A stretch of DNA of 64,000 nt from Hypericum androsaemum (taxonomy: Eukaryota; Streptophyta; Magnoliopsida; Malpighiales; Hypericaceae), in contig OZ023181.1 in the NCBI GenBank assembly GCA_963995505.1, forward strand, positions 1,711,487-1,775,486, in the 5' to 3' direction. Made by a program: the position numbers and the translations under genes. Of the stretch, positions 1-10,847 are shown piece after piece; within the stretch, counting starts at the first letter, position 1; each line of letters opens with the position of its first letter. The notes under the pieces were generated by a model. It saw only the letters and a program-made list of their open reading frames with translations, ran no database searches and was not told the DNA's origin.

Positions 1-777
1 TAATCTGAATTCTACGAGAAAAAGGCTTACATATATTAAAAGAAAAAAGTTTTGGACGTTGTAATGGGCAATGACCCAAAATGTCGTTCTCGCGGGCCAA
101 CTTCTAAAGATGGGTTAGAAGTAGAACTGGGCCAGTCTCCACTTTAAAGTTTTGTTGGATCCTAGTTTTGCAACATACATGAACGTTTTAAATAAATTTT
201 TATGTTCGAATCTTGTAAATGAAGCGGATATCATTGGAAGAGCTATCTATTGGGCGAAAATCGTTCAGAGATATGAATGAATTCTGGACAGCAAGTGGTC
301 CATTCGTCTGGATGATCACTTTTTTCTCCAGCTGGCAGTTTAATCCCTGTAAGAATCCTGTGGTTGCGGCCCCCACAAATATATTGATGCCTCGGATGGT
401 ACAGTCATGTCTTGTGGTGACTGTCTGTCTTCTCCTGTGATGCTAAGACCTTTGGAACCAGTGCGGAGATCCGGAGTTCAATTCTCGTGTTCGCCCCGCC
501 GTGGGGAATTAACTCGGGTAAAAAGGAAAGTTAATTCTGTTGAGGATTTGATCATTTGTCATCAATGCATAAGTTACAAGAATTGAAAGAATGAGAGGAA
601 CTTTAAATAACTGAGCTACAAGAATGAGGGAAGACACGTCTAAATAACTTGTCGAAAGGAGTAGAGGATTACACGCCTAAGCACTCACAATTCACACCCA
701 CAAACCACTCGTAGAAGACGGGCTCATACGACCAGGATACGTAGACCAAAACGGCTGTCTTAACGTGGAACAAACGA
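1..777. other. 3' flank of the SKU5-like gene, no gene seen
   Basis: No coding region is supported here. Short open frames lack family resemblance. The part next to 777 is the likely 3' UTR of the minus-strand SKU5-like gene. A weak tRNA-promoter B-box-like word lies near 470-485 but without a recognisable A box or duplication. Confidence 0.5.
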
Positions 778-3700
778 TTATCCAGAGATCGACATAAGAG
801 CAGAGATAAAAGCCATCAGAACGAATACCAGGTTCGGTTTACTTGCTGCAGTTGGTGCTGCAGAGGTGATATCCTGAGGCCTGAAAGAAGAGATGGATTT
901 TAGAGAGGATTAGTCACAACCAAAACTAAGATGGAAAATCTTGCTGAATTAAGTTATGGTATGTACTTCTGCAACTTGCTGAGGGATCCACAGAAGAGGG
1001 CATTGTCGGGAACTGGGAACTCGGTTTTGTTGTTCTCCTCCGGATTCACAACTCTGATGTATGTCTCTTGGCCGAGATACCACGAATCAAGGTTTTCTGC
1101 CCTGAGGTTCCATGCTCCAACATTGTCTAGCGATACCAGTATAGCTGTCCAAGCTCCTGGATAAACCTGCACAACATCAGAGAGGGTCAGAATATACTCG
1201 AGACTCGAACATGAAAAACCATGAACATGAAATATTTAGTCTTTTGGCTGAGGGGCAGGGAATTCTATAAACTTTCTGATTAAGCATAGAGATGTTCCTA
1301 GTTGCTACATCATGATCACCAGTGGCGAAATCAATGAGGCCATGAAAACAGCAGTTGCACGTCATGATCTAGAATGGAAAGTCAAGTTCGACGAAATTGG
1401 CTGCGGGCTTACAATGTGGTGGCGATTCAGGAGGTACAAGTTTCTGTCAGTAACATACCTGAACGGTAGCGCGTGCAATTCCATCCCACTTGTTGTATGT
1501 TCCTCTGCTGTTCTCAGACCATTCTCCATAATCCATCCTAAGACAAACATGTAAACAATCAGAGTATCATAAGATAACATTTTTCCGGGTTTCATATGCT
1601 ATTCCTAGATTAAAACGACAGCAAAGGATTATTATTTGGACTGAAATTCTACCCGACAACAAAAACTGCATATCCATTCAGGTGATAGGTCTGCATCCTT
1701 GTCTCATTGTTCTGAAGAATGATTTCCATAAATCCCCTGTATGTCCCGTTGATTACTGATGTCTCCATCTTAGGCTGCCCAGCAAGTGGTTTAGTTGGAA
1801 AATCAAGCTTATAGGCTCCCTTGACTTTATGTTGGTCAGCAAGCCTGATTGGAGTGGAAGGATTGATGAATGAAATTCCGCTCAGGGTTGCCCGTTTTTT
1901 CCCATTAATAGTCACTGGCGGTTTATTTTTCAACACATAAACATCTGTAACATTGATTGACCCATATCTGAATGACCCTTGAGGATTAGGACGAGCACCA
2001 CTGGCTGAAACATTCCATCTGCACAAGTTGACCGCAGAGTTTCTCAGTATTTGAGTGTTCAGCAGAAATTTTTTTAAAAGGACCAGATACGTAACTGTAG
2101 ACTGCTTTACCAAGTTTGAGATTTGACAGATTACCTGATAGATCTCGCTTGGTTCATTGAGTATGTTTTGTCAAACTCGTCATTTGGCGCATCCGGGAGG
2201 GGACCTGCTGCTTTTCCCTTAGAATTTGTGTAGTGCAAGATGGCAACGCCAGTAACCCTTTGCCATCTAGATTCGTTCACAAACCTAGCGCTAGCTACAA
2301 TGTAGTAGTCGGTACTGGCATTTTGATCCATTGTCAATAGGAAGGAATAAGATTGTCCTACGTGTATATCTAAGCTAGTATAGTTCTGCTGCACTGTGTA
2401 TGACCCCTCCGATTCTGCTAAAAGCAGATTATGGTTCTGGATCCTGAAATTCAGACTAGTTGAGACTCCTACATTATGTACTCGGAGGCGATAGGTTTTC
2501 CCTGCAGAATGCAGCAACACTGTCACTTAGAACCCTGATTCAAGCAAGAGGTGTACTTCAATCCGCAAAAATAGCAGACACAGAAGAAACCAGTCTATAA
2601 GAAAGAAACTATAAGGACATTGGAGATAAGAAGGTTTTAAGGACAATAATCACCTGGTTTTACTTCAATGGTTTCGTAGTCAATGCCATCGGGAACAAGG
2701 GTAGTGTTGTACTGGTAAGGACCTTTTCCATTGATAAGAACACCATCCGGCATCCCTAGATCTTTCCCAGCATCAAGAGCCTTCCTCAAAGCCTAAAATG
2801 GAAAACAATTTTCAGCTCACCTAGACAACAAGATAATTCAACCACGGAACTTGATGTGCCAACAGCAACTGACCGTATGGTTCCTCGTGTACCAGTCACC
2901 AATCAAAAGCACAATGTCATCATAAGGGGTATCGAACGGAATGGGAATAATCGCCCGGTTATTTATAATGAAGCTACCGAATCCCCCAGAAGCTCTCTGC
3001 ATATTAAGAGAAGGGAAGTAAAAGAAGCTTCCAATCTGGTCTTTGACCTGAAACTCATAAGTCCAGTTCCACTTTGAAGGAATCGGACAGTTAGTCCCAA
3101 GAACCCCGTCTTGCCACGAGCTTCTTCTTTGCTGAATTCCAGACCTAACCCACGGCACACCAATTTCTATTACTTATGAACACTAGAAACACATTAATCC
3201 ATCACACATTAGCATCTGGGCATTCATCAAGTAAACTCAAGCTAGTAATAAACATTCTGCAACTGCAGCGAAAGAAAAAGAATACCAATGCAAGAGGAGA
3301 TTCTCGTCCAATTTGTTTCTGACATTGACAACAACATAGTTGTTAGTGGTCACATTTATAACGGGACCAGGGAACTTGCCATTAATAGCAATAACCTGCA
3401 AAGGCAAAACAGAGACAAAAAAGCTTAATTACTTCATTTTGCTAGCTCTAAACATGCTCATTGCACTAACCTAGCTCAAAACAGCAAAACCCTTGGAACT
3501 AATCAAGTCTAAAGCAGATCTGAAGAAGATAAAGACTAAAACTTTACAAAATCTAAAGCAAACCCATTTCTCTGAAATCCAAGTCAAGCAAAACCCAGAT
3601 TTCTCCTAACAAATATCAAATCAAAGGCCGCATTTTCAATGAAACAAAGAACTGAACTAATCTGTTGTCTGAAGGAAAAAAGACTGAAACTTTACAAAAT

Positions 3701-4080
3701 CTAAAAGCAAACCCATTTCTCAGAAATCCAAGTCCACCAAAACCCAGATTTCTCCTAACAAATAACAAACCAAAGGCCACATTTTCAATGAAACAGCTAT
3801 TGTCTGAAGGAAAAAGACTAAAACTTTACAAAATCTAAAGCAAACCCATTTCTCAGGAATCCAAGTCGAGCAAAACCCAGATTTCTCCTAACAAATCAAA
3901 GGCCACATTTTTAATGTAACAAAAACTGAACCAAACCTGTTGGGGAACACCAAGTGGGGAAGCAGTAATGTAAGAAACCACAAAGTTGTAGAACATAGAT
4001 GCATCCTCAGCTGAAGACAGTCTCACTAGTGAGCAAATGTGGACAAGGAACAAACCCAACATCACCCTACTCAAACCCAT
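778..4080 (-). CDS. SKU5-like: SKU5-like GPI-anchored multicopper-oxidase-like protein (monocopper oxidase-like, SKU5/SKS family)
   Basis: Nine exons on the minus strand: 4080-3937, 3395-3286, 3144-2874, 2792-2654, 2501-2135, 2018-1653, 1537-1459, 1166-967 and 880-778. They join in frame to 592 codons plus stop, all with GT-AG borders. The start is the first ATG after non-ATG in-frame codons and gives a signal peptide (residues 1-24). Three cupredoxin domains follow with many N-glycosylation sequons. The family is related to ascorbate oxidase but lacks most copper ligands: the His-Trp-His-Gly site reads HWSG (84-87) and the C-terminal His cluster is absent (YHLNGY). The last exon adds a Ser/Ala-rich stretch and a hydrophobic tail (about 575-592), a GPI-anchor signal as in Arabidopsis SKU5. 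Family role: cell-wall/plasma-membrane protein in directional growth. Reading through the exon-8 donor gives a false stop at 954. Family call is firm; exact orthology is inferred. Confidence 0.93.
3534..3930. repeat. Three tandem copies of a 134-148 bp unit in intron 1 of the SKU5-like gene
   Basis: Copies start near 3534, 3682 and 3816 and each begins GACTAAAACTTTAC or a one-base variant. They share the words AAATCCAAGTC and CCCAGATTTCTCC. The unit ends against the exon 1 donor, and the first copy boundary carries a degenerate copy of the exon/intron junction itself. Confidence 0.85.
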
Positions 4081-5207
4081 TTTCCTTTCCCCCACCCTCC
4101 AAGCAATCTCCTTTTTGGTGGTTTGGTACTAAGCTCGAGAAAACTCAACAGAAAGATTCAGCCTTTCTTCGTCTCTCTCTCTCTGCTTTACATTATGTGT
4201 AGAGAGAGACAGAGAGGTCTAGAGAGAGAGAGATACAAGAGTGAAGGCTTTAAACGGCTATTTTTCGAGTGTGTCCTTTGGGCCGAAAGGAAAAGGGAAA
4301 TTATTAATTGGGTTTTTGTACACGCCGAAATAAGAAAAGGGGTAAAAAAAAAAGGGAATGCACTTTGGTGGGCAGCGGATTCTTGCCCCAAAGGCAATTT
4401 TACTTGTCGGTTGCCAGTAGAGAGAAGGAGAGAGAGATGGTGGAGTTTTAGAGAGAGAAAAAGGATGACAGCCAGTAGCCAGTTCACATATATGCTCCAT
4501 TTAATTCATTTCATTTAGAATTTTCCAGTTTCCACCGAATAAGCTCATAATGGAATTTGTTTTCCACATTTTATACAAATTACTGAATTCGAGTTGAATT
4601 TAAATTAATCTAAGCTCTTTAAATATGTAAATATTAAGTAATTTTGATATTAAACTAATTAGTTTGGAACCATTACAGCTAAGATCAATTGTTTTTTGTA
4701 AAGCTTCTTTTATTTTATTTGGTATATTCTGATGAATATATAATAACTAACTTTTTTTGAACAGATATATAAATATATAATAACTAACTAGACACTGAAA
4801 AAAATCAAGAACTACTTTTGGAATCAAATGCTTGTATAATAGAGAATGTCCAAATGGTAATATACTTAATTTTTTATTAAGAATATATCAAATTTGAATT
4901 TTACAAATAAAAAGATAGTATCAAACAATTCGGGATAGTTTTCCTTACCAGAAGAAAAGGTTTGTGGAGTTTCATAATTAACAAAAACTATTTGGGAGGG
5001 GACCACTTCATGAGATGGAACCAGAAAATCCACGACAGAAAACTCTGAAAATAGTAATGGCAATTGACAGCGATATATATTAGTTATATGGGAAATTTGG
5101 GAACCATAAACCAATCTTATTATTTTTCGTTTATAATTTTTTTAACTGCTGTCTTTATCACCACTCCAGATGTGACAAAAAATTTCCTAACGTTGCGATC
5201 CTTGTAT
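4081..5207. other. Upstream region and probable leader/promoter of the SKU5-like gene
   Basis: No gene. Within 4175-4235 and 4425-4465 there are CT/GA-rich tracts typical of plant leaders and core promoters; on the minus strand these lie just upstream of the start codon. From about 4500 on the DNA is AT-rich spacer. No clear TATA box was assigned. Confidence 0.45.
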
Positions 5208-5215
5208 GAGAATAT

Positions 5216-5721
5216 TAGGGGTGAGTTTAAAACCGAAACAAATCGCAAACCACACCAAACCGCATTAAATTATACCAAAAAATTAAAACCGCAAAGTTAA
5301 AGTGGTGCCATGGTGCAGGGTCAAATTTGTATTTTATTCACTCTGCAAAATCGAACCGTACCGCATCGCATCTATAAAAACGACGTCGTTTTAATATAGG
5401 TTTAGTTAGCAATCTTTAGTTCTCAATTATTCGAACAATTTGGTAAAAATAAAATCAGTTTGTTTCAACTATAAAGACATCTAATATGAAAAGATGTCGC
5501 CTAGTGATATAAAAGTTGTTTGTTGGTTGTACCGTTGGACTTTGGCCTCGCTCAGCTCGTGCCGAATGTGCTGTGATATCTGCGATTTCAAACCGCAGCC
5601 ACGAAATCAGATACACCGCTCTACACCGCATTAAACCACTGCGGTTTAAGATGAAAAAAAAAGTGCGGTGCAGTGTCAATTGTCATATCGACGCCGCAAA
5701 ATCGCACTGAACTCACCCCTA
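5216..5721 (+). mobile_element. Non-autonomous hAT deletion derivative (506 bp)
   Basis: The ends TAGGGGTGAGTT and AACTCACCCCTA form inverted repeats. They are flanked by the near-identical octamers GAGAATAT (5208-5215) and GAGAATGT (5722-5729), the 8-bp duplication of hAT elements. Subterminal AAACCGCA-type words, the ACGACGTCGT word and the right end match the intact element at 12636-16442, so this is an internally deleted relative. It has no transposase frame. Confidence 0.88.
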
Positions 5722-5729
5722 GAGAATGT

Positions 5730-6125
5730 ACAACAGAAATTGCCATTTAATCTACCATCTCCGGGTCCCATTTCTCATTTTTTTTCTGAACCCACGCACC
5801 TTTTAAAAATTTTATTTCAAGTTAAAATAGGAATTTTTTAAGTTTGCTAAAACTTGAAATATTAAATATCGGTGTGGTATTCAACACATTTTGCACTGTC
5901 AATCTATTACTTGATTCTAATGCGATTACATATTTTCATATAATTCCTGATATTTTAAAAGCAGGAAAAGGTTTTTTTTTTCGTGAAGGTCATAAAATAT
6001 CAAACCAGTTGAGACATAAAACTACTAAAAATTAAATTGATCAAAAAGTTTTAAATTCGAGTCCTTAGGAACAAACTATTGTAAAATATTTATTGCGAGA
6101 GTTATGTCATCTTTCAAAAAATTTG
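5730..6125. other. Intergenic spacer, nothing recognised
   Basis: AT-rich DNA between the hAT derivative and the copia LTR. No coding, RNA or repeat signal could be supported. Confidence 0.5.
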
Positions 6126-6407
6126 TGTTGGGATGGCGAGAAATAGAAAAAATTTATTTTCTATTCCTATTCCTATTCTGACTAAGTTTTGGAATCCTAA
6201 TCTGACCTAGATAGGTTACTTGTACACCAAGGGTTTGTCTCTATATGAAGACATGTTACCCTAGGTTTTTGTATGGCTTTGTAGCTCGAAAATTCATTAA
6301 TAAAAGTTCTCCTTTCTCTCCGTAGATGTAGGCATTAGGCCGAACCACGTTATCTCTTGCGTCCGTGTTCTTTGCGCGTTTGTTCCTTATTTGCTGGATT
6401 CCTAACA
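6126..6407 (+). repeat. Left LTR of the copia element
   Basis: Starts TGTTGGGATGG and ends CCTAACA. Contains a TATA-like CTATATGAAG and an AATAAAAG polyadenylation-type word, as expected of an LTR promoter/terminator. Confidence 0.9.
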
Positions 6408-6409
6408 AG

Positions 6410-6422
6410 TGGTATCAAGAGC
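6410..6422 (+). promoter_or_regulatory. Retrotransposon primer-binding site
   Basis: TGGTATCAAGAGC follows the left LTR by two bases. It resembles the usual plant copia site TGGTATCAGAGC, complementary to the 3' end of initiator tRNA-Met, with one inserted base. Confidence 0.8.
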
Positions 6423-6434
6423 TAAGGTTGGAGG

Positions 6435-7432
6435 ATGTCGAATCACGGCGCGAAGTTTGCTCTTGTGAAGTTGATGGTTCATTGAATTTCGGGTTATGAC
6501 AAAGGCGTGTCAGGGATCTCCTCGTGCAGCAAGGGATAGTTATCGCACTCTCGAAGAAGAAGTCCGAGAAGATAGAGGAGTTGGAGGCTAAGGCAGTAGC
6601 GAAGATTCGCTTGTGCTTGGCAGATGATGAGGAGCCACCAGCTGAGTTGTAGAAGAGGATCCAGGTCAGAGTCAAAGAAGTTCAAAGGAAGTGGTTTCAA
6701 GTGCGGAGAAGAGCACATGAAGGGGACTATCCAGGACGAACTAGGGATCAAGACAATGAGGAGGGATTGGCATCCACAACCATGGCCACATATTCAGACG
6801 GGTCGGATGGTGACTGGCTTTCTGTCTTATCAAGTCCAATGCATCCTGGTAATCTCTTTTCATTAGGGACCTTAGATTATAACAGTGATAGTTATAAAGG
6901 TATGCTAATGAAGGTAGAGAAGGATGTGATGGTAGGGATGAAGGGTGAAAAAAAATACCTACAAGTTAGTGAGGTACATTATTGTAGATGGAGTCACATC
7001 AATGGGTTTGAAGGAGTTGGCAAAAGCTCAGGTCATATGAGGTTGGTTCGTATGAGAGAGCAAAGTCTTGACATGAATGGTTTGAGTAGAGTTGAAATTC
7101 GCGAAGACATGGATAGCGAGCTATGGTTGTTTCGTGGAAGCATAGTTGGCAAGGAGCCATGGTTGTCTCAGAGAAGCATTGCTAGCTGGGCCCCGCTATG
7201 GTTATCTAAAGGGACGTGCATGTCAAAAGTGTTGGATAGGTTTTGTATTGGGCATGCGAAGCCTTTGGTGACACCACGCGCGGATTGGGTATCTCACTCA
7301 AGGCCGAATAATGGAGTTCGAGGCATGTCGAGAGTTCTACTTGGTGGAACAAAAGGTTGTCTTTTGTATGCTATGACATGTAGCATTGGTTTGAGGCAAG
7401 AAGGTCCAACGGTTCGAGGTTGCAGAGCATAG
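6435..7432 (+). pseudogene. Decayed gag/preintegrase remnant of the copia element
   Basis: A gag-like start (ATG at 6435, MSNHGAKF) is stopped after 16 codons. Shifted pieces further on resemble the copia zinc knuckle (KCGEEHMKG, one His/Cys spacing broken, near 6700), the protease-proximal linker, and the preintegrase motif SLGTLDYN...SYKG near 6865-6905. A 243-codon open stretch from 6701 has no ATG start and mixes these pieces, so it is not a gene. Confidence 0.75.
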
Positions 7433-7775
7433 GACTGATCCAAAAATAGAGGGCGTGTCTATTGGTCGCAAGGTTGCTTCAGCAGTGGACTTGTTAGTTG
7501 GAGTTTAATAGAGATTGGAGAAAATAGGCCAAACAAGCTCAGAAGCTCGAGTTTGGGGGCTGGCTCCAAGTGATTGAACAAAAGGTGAAGAGAAAGTTGA
7601 GATGGTCTTATTGATGCAGTTATCTATAGTCCGAGATGGAGTCGGTGGAGTCAGATTGGTTTTGCAAGATCTCATGGTTCTTCATGGGGCGGTATTTTGT
7701 CAAGGTGAAATTTGTTAAAGTTCGGGTGAAGCTTCATGGTTCTTCCACGAGATGATTTCTCGCCAAGGTGGAGAT

Positions 7776-8058
7776 TGTTGGGATGGCGAGAAATAGGAAA
7801 GATTTATTTCCTATTCCTATTCCTATTCTGACTAGGTTTTAGACTCCTAATCTGACCTAGATAGGTTACTTGTACACCAAGGGTTTGTCTCTATATAAAG
7901 ACATGTTACCCTAGATTTTTGTATGGCTTTGTGGCTCAGAAAATCATCAATAAAAGTTCTCCTTTCTCCCCGTGGATGTAGGCATTAGGCCGAACCACGT
8001 AAACTCTTGCATCCGTATTCTTTGCGCGTTTTATTCTCTAGTTGCTGAATTCCTAACA
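7776..8058 (+). repeat. Right LTR of the copia element
   Basis: Direct repeat of 6126-6407 with the same TG start and CA end. Confidence 0.9.
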
Positions 8059-8306
8059 AGTAAATTCATAACATTTTGTGTTAGTCAAACCTGGATTAGT
8101 CAACCATGTGTGTGTCTGAATACCATATAATATAAGACAAATAGTCATAGATCTCTGTTGTTTGGATAAATTGATTAATAAGGATAATCTAGTATTGATA
8201 AGTCCCTCAAAATTATATAATCAATTGATAAGTCTCTGGACCCATTTTCCAACGAAATATTATTTATAGTGACAAAAATAATCCCGAGCCTAAAATAATT
8301 AAAAAA

Positions 8307-8585
8307 ATGCTCAATGAGATGAAGTATCCGAAAATCTCATACCGACAGCTCAATGAAGCTACAGGTGGATTCAGCCCGTCGAGTGTCGTTGGTTCGGGCC
8401 AATTCGGACAAGTCTACAAGGGAATTCTCCAAGACAGTACAAAGATTGCTGTGAAAGTCTTGGAGAATTCCGGAAGCAGTTTCAAGAGAGAATGCCAGGT
8501 CCTGAAGAGGGCAAAGCACAGGAACCTGATAAGGATAATCACCATCTGCAGCAAACCAGATTTCAAGGCTCTGGTCTTCCCTTAG
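8307..8585 (+). pseudogene. Captured fragment of an LRR receptor-like kinase (N-terminal kinase lobe)
   Basis: The 92-codon frame from the first ATG reads as the start of a plant LRR receptor-like Ser/Thr kinase domain. It has a YPKISYRQLNEAT lead-in, the glycine loop GSGQFGQVYKG (about residues 29-39), the Lys of the VAIK-type motif in IAVKVL, the alpha-C Glu in FKREC, and HRNLIRI. It stops before the catalytic and activation loops, so it cannot be an active kinase. There is no signal peptide, LRR or membrane segment. It lies between the arms of a Mutator-like element and is best read as captured gene sequence. Whether it is transcribed is unknown. Confidence 0.85.
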
Positions 8586-8613
8586 AAATAAATGGTAAAA
8601 TCCTAAAAAATGA

Positions 8614-8712
8614 GAAGAGCTTATTGTCAATGAGGTGTCCAACGGTGAGTTTTACCATTTGTTTCTAAGGGACAGGAAGTTCACGATGGGAGTTGAAAAG
8701 GCAATTCTTTAA
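8614..8712 (+). other. Second coding-like stretch inside the Pack-MULE, not identified
   Basis: A 32-codon frame ending in a stop at 8710-8712 reads naturally (VSNGEFYHLFLRDRKF, then TMGVEKAIL) and is in a different frame from the kinase fragment. It could be part of the same captured gene after a deletion or a second captured gene. I do not recognise the family. Confidence 0.3.
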
Positions 8713-8961
8713 GGGTTTTATAATTTATTTTATTCCTTGCAATCGGAAGCTTTTAAAATAAAAAAGTATTATAAAAAAATTTAGGCTCGGGGTTATTTTT
8801 GTCACTATAAAAAATATCTCGCCGGAAAAGTGGCTGGAAAATGGGTCCAAAAATTTATCAATTGATTTTACAAATATGAGGGACTTATTAATACTAGATT
8901 GTCCTTATTAATCAATTTATCCAAACAACATGGACCTATAGCTATTTTGCCCTATAATATA

Positions 8962-9906
8962 TTATGACCAAAAGTTTGTCAAAGTGAGAAGATATTCGAA
9001 TTCCCTTTTTCAAATTTTATGAATGGAAGACTACGTATCATGATAATTTACTAAATAAAATAGTCTATATATTGAAAAACTACTACAGTATAAAGAGATA
9101 GATAGTTGGCTGGCCAGCTCATATAGTGGGGGAAAATGAATGTCTGTTGTTAGAAATGGGGTCAAAGATTTAGATCGAGATGCGAAATGTAAGATTTTTT
9201 AATGATGGCAGGTGTGTGGGTAGTGGAATAATCCTATTTGCCACCTTATACGTATTTGTTGGCGTGACAATGCACCTTTGAGAAAATAATGCATTAATAT
9301 CAAAACATCTTCTTCTTGCATATGGGATGGGACCATATCTGTTTCCCTTTTCACGCTATGCCAGCACATTCTTACTCATGATAAAAAAATTTAATAGAGT
9401 CTGATAATAATGTTCGACTTAAACGTTAATTTCTCTATGACAAACTAGTTAAATTAAAAAATATGAAAACATGTTCTTATAAAAAATCAACATCCAATAC
9501 TATTATTTCGAATTGAATCTAACTTTCAGTGAACAAACTTTGAAACAAATGAAGGGAAATACACGGTTGGTTGTGAGATTTGAAAAAACACTACTATAGA
9601 TACAGTTGACATCAATCTTGTTACGGAAAAAAAACTTCAAAAAAATTAGAGCTTTAATTAGTATTGATGTAGACAAGGATTCTGCAAATCTTATTAAGAG
9701 TAATAGATTTTCATCGCAAGACTTCTTCATATTTTGGTCGTTTGTATAGTATAATAAATGGTAGGTAACGGTTGACGAGTAATTTGTCGGTGGGCCTCAC
9801 AAAATTGACCCAGACCAAGTACAAACGTTGGCTAATATTTTTATACTTCCTTTGTTTTATACGGTGAGAAAAGCTTTGGTCCCTCCCGTTGGGAATCATC
9901 CATGGA
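8962..9906. other. Intergenic spacer, no gene seen
   Basis: AT-rich DNA with only short open frames of no family resemblance. Confidence 0.5.
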
Positions 9907-9914
9907 CCATTGGT

Positions 9915-10766
9915 TAGGAATGGCAAGGGGCAAGATTCGGGTAAGATCTATAGGACCCGGATCTTTGTGCTTTTTTGTGAAGGTCGACTCAGATCATTAC
10001 CCTTATCTTCTTTAAAAACAAGGATCTGGGCAGAATTCGGGTCCTAAAAAATCGGGTAGAATCAGGACGATCTACAGGTCCGTATTATTTAAAAATTAAA
10101 CCTTACTTGTTCGCAATAGCGAAACACTTGATGAATGCAATTTATTCTTTCACTAAAATAAGTCAATATAAAATAAAATAAAATAACTACAAATTAATAT
10201 GATAATTGAAGGGTAGAATATGTTAGAAGGTTGAATTAATATTATGTATGTTAAAGCTTCATCATCATTCTACCTTTAGTAATTTGTTAGTTTCTCCCGG
10301 ATATCTAATGTGTCAAGGAAATCAGTTGGAACCTACTTAACGGGTATTTTTTTGGTTGAATAAGTGTTCACGCTCTTTACCAGTAGTAATATTTTAGTAT
10401 TTGATATTTCGGTATCGTTACCAATTGAGATATAACTTTGGTATTTTGGTACTGTGAAATTTATACCAACTTGGGTGAATAAAATTTACTTATAAAAAAT
10501 TCTAAGTTGGATAGGTTGTGATGAGAATTTGGTACTAACTTTAGTGATTAATATATTTATATATATTTTTAAAATATTTTAAAAAAAATCGGGTAGGATC
10601 CGGGCCGGGTAGGATCCTATGGGTCCATATCCATGCCCTTATCTTTTTTAAAAATAAGGATCCGGGCAGGATCTGGATCTAAACCTGGTCAAAGTCAACA
10701 TATCCTACACCCTTCGGATCTGGATCTGGGTAGACCCTCAGAATAAGGGTCAAATTGCCATCCCTA
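9915..10766 (+). mobile_element. hAT-type MITE, first copy (852 bp)
   Basis: Ends TAGGAATGGCAA and TTGCCATCCCTA are inverted repeats, flanked by the exact octamer CCATTGGT at 9907-9914 and 10767-10774. Inside are many GGATC/GGGTA-type subterminal words in both orientations. There is no transposase. The middle (about 10080-10560) is AT-rich and not shared with the second copy. Confidence 0.88.
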
Positions 10767-10847
10767 CCATTGGTCCATTGTAACCTTATCTAAATAATCG
10801 ATTGTTGTGGAGGCCTTACTGAGGGTAAAAAAGTCCAAACCTAAACC

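Larger units (their letters stand above)
6126..8058 (+). mobile_element. Internally deleted Ty1/copia LTR retrotransposon (about 1.9 kb)
   Basis: Two direct repeats of 282-283 bp with TG...CA ends (6126-6407 and 7776-8058) flank a 1.37 kb interior. A primer-binding site matching the plant initiator tRNA-Met class (TGGTATCAAGAGC) lies 2 bp after the left LTR, and a purine-rich GGTGGAGAT lies just before the right LTR. The interior holds only decayed gag and protease/preintegrase pieces; reverse transcriptase is missing. The LTRs differ at roughly two dozen places by eye, mostly transitions, so the insertion is old. No 5-bp target duplication is visible (ATTTG versus AGTAA). Confidence 0.9.
8135..8952 (+). 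mobile_element. Pack-MULE: Mutator-like element carrying a receptor-kinase fragment (818 bp)
   Basis: Long inverted repeats of about 165-185 bp (8135 to about 8300, and about 8770-8952) bracket unrelated DNA. The arms share GTTGTTTGGATAAATTGATT and GACAAAAATAA-type words in opposite orientation. Both sides are flanked by the same nonamer TATAATATA (8126-8134 and 8953-8961), the 9-bp duplication typical of Mutator elements; its AT-rich composition is the only caution. There is no transposase. The cargo is a kinase-domain fragment (8307-8585) plus a second coding-like stretch. Confidence 0.88.

Noticed and set aside
440..500. Possible SINE on the plus strand
   Set aside because: Only a B-box-like word; no A box, tail or duplication found.
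954..966. Stop codon as the true end of the SKU5-like protein
   Set aside because: It lies just after a good GT donor, and splicing to 880 gives the expected GPI-signal tail.
3534..3930. CRISPR-like spaced repeats
   Set aside because: Units of 134-148 bp are adjacent copies in a plant intron, without short repeats and unique spacers.
4039..4518. Overlapping open frames in the leader of the SKU5-like gene
   Set aside because: CT/GA-rich low-complexity DNA opens frames on both strands; no family resemblance.
6701..7432. 243-codon open frame as a gene
   Set aside because: No ATG start and it stitches together frameshifted copia gag/preintegrase pieces inside two LTRs.
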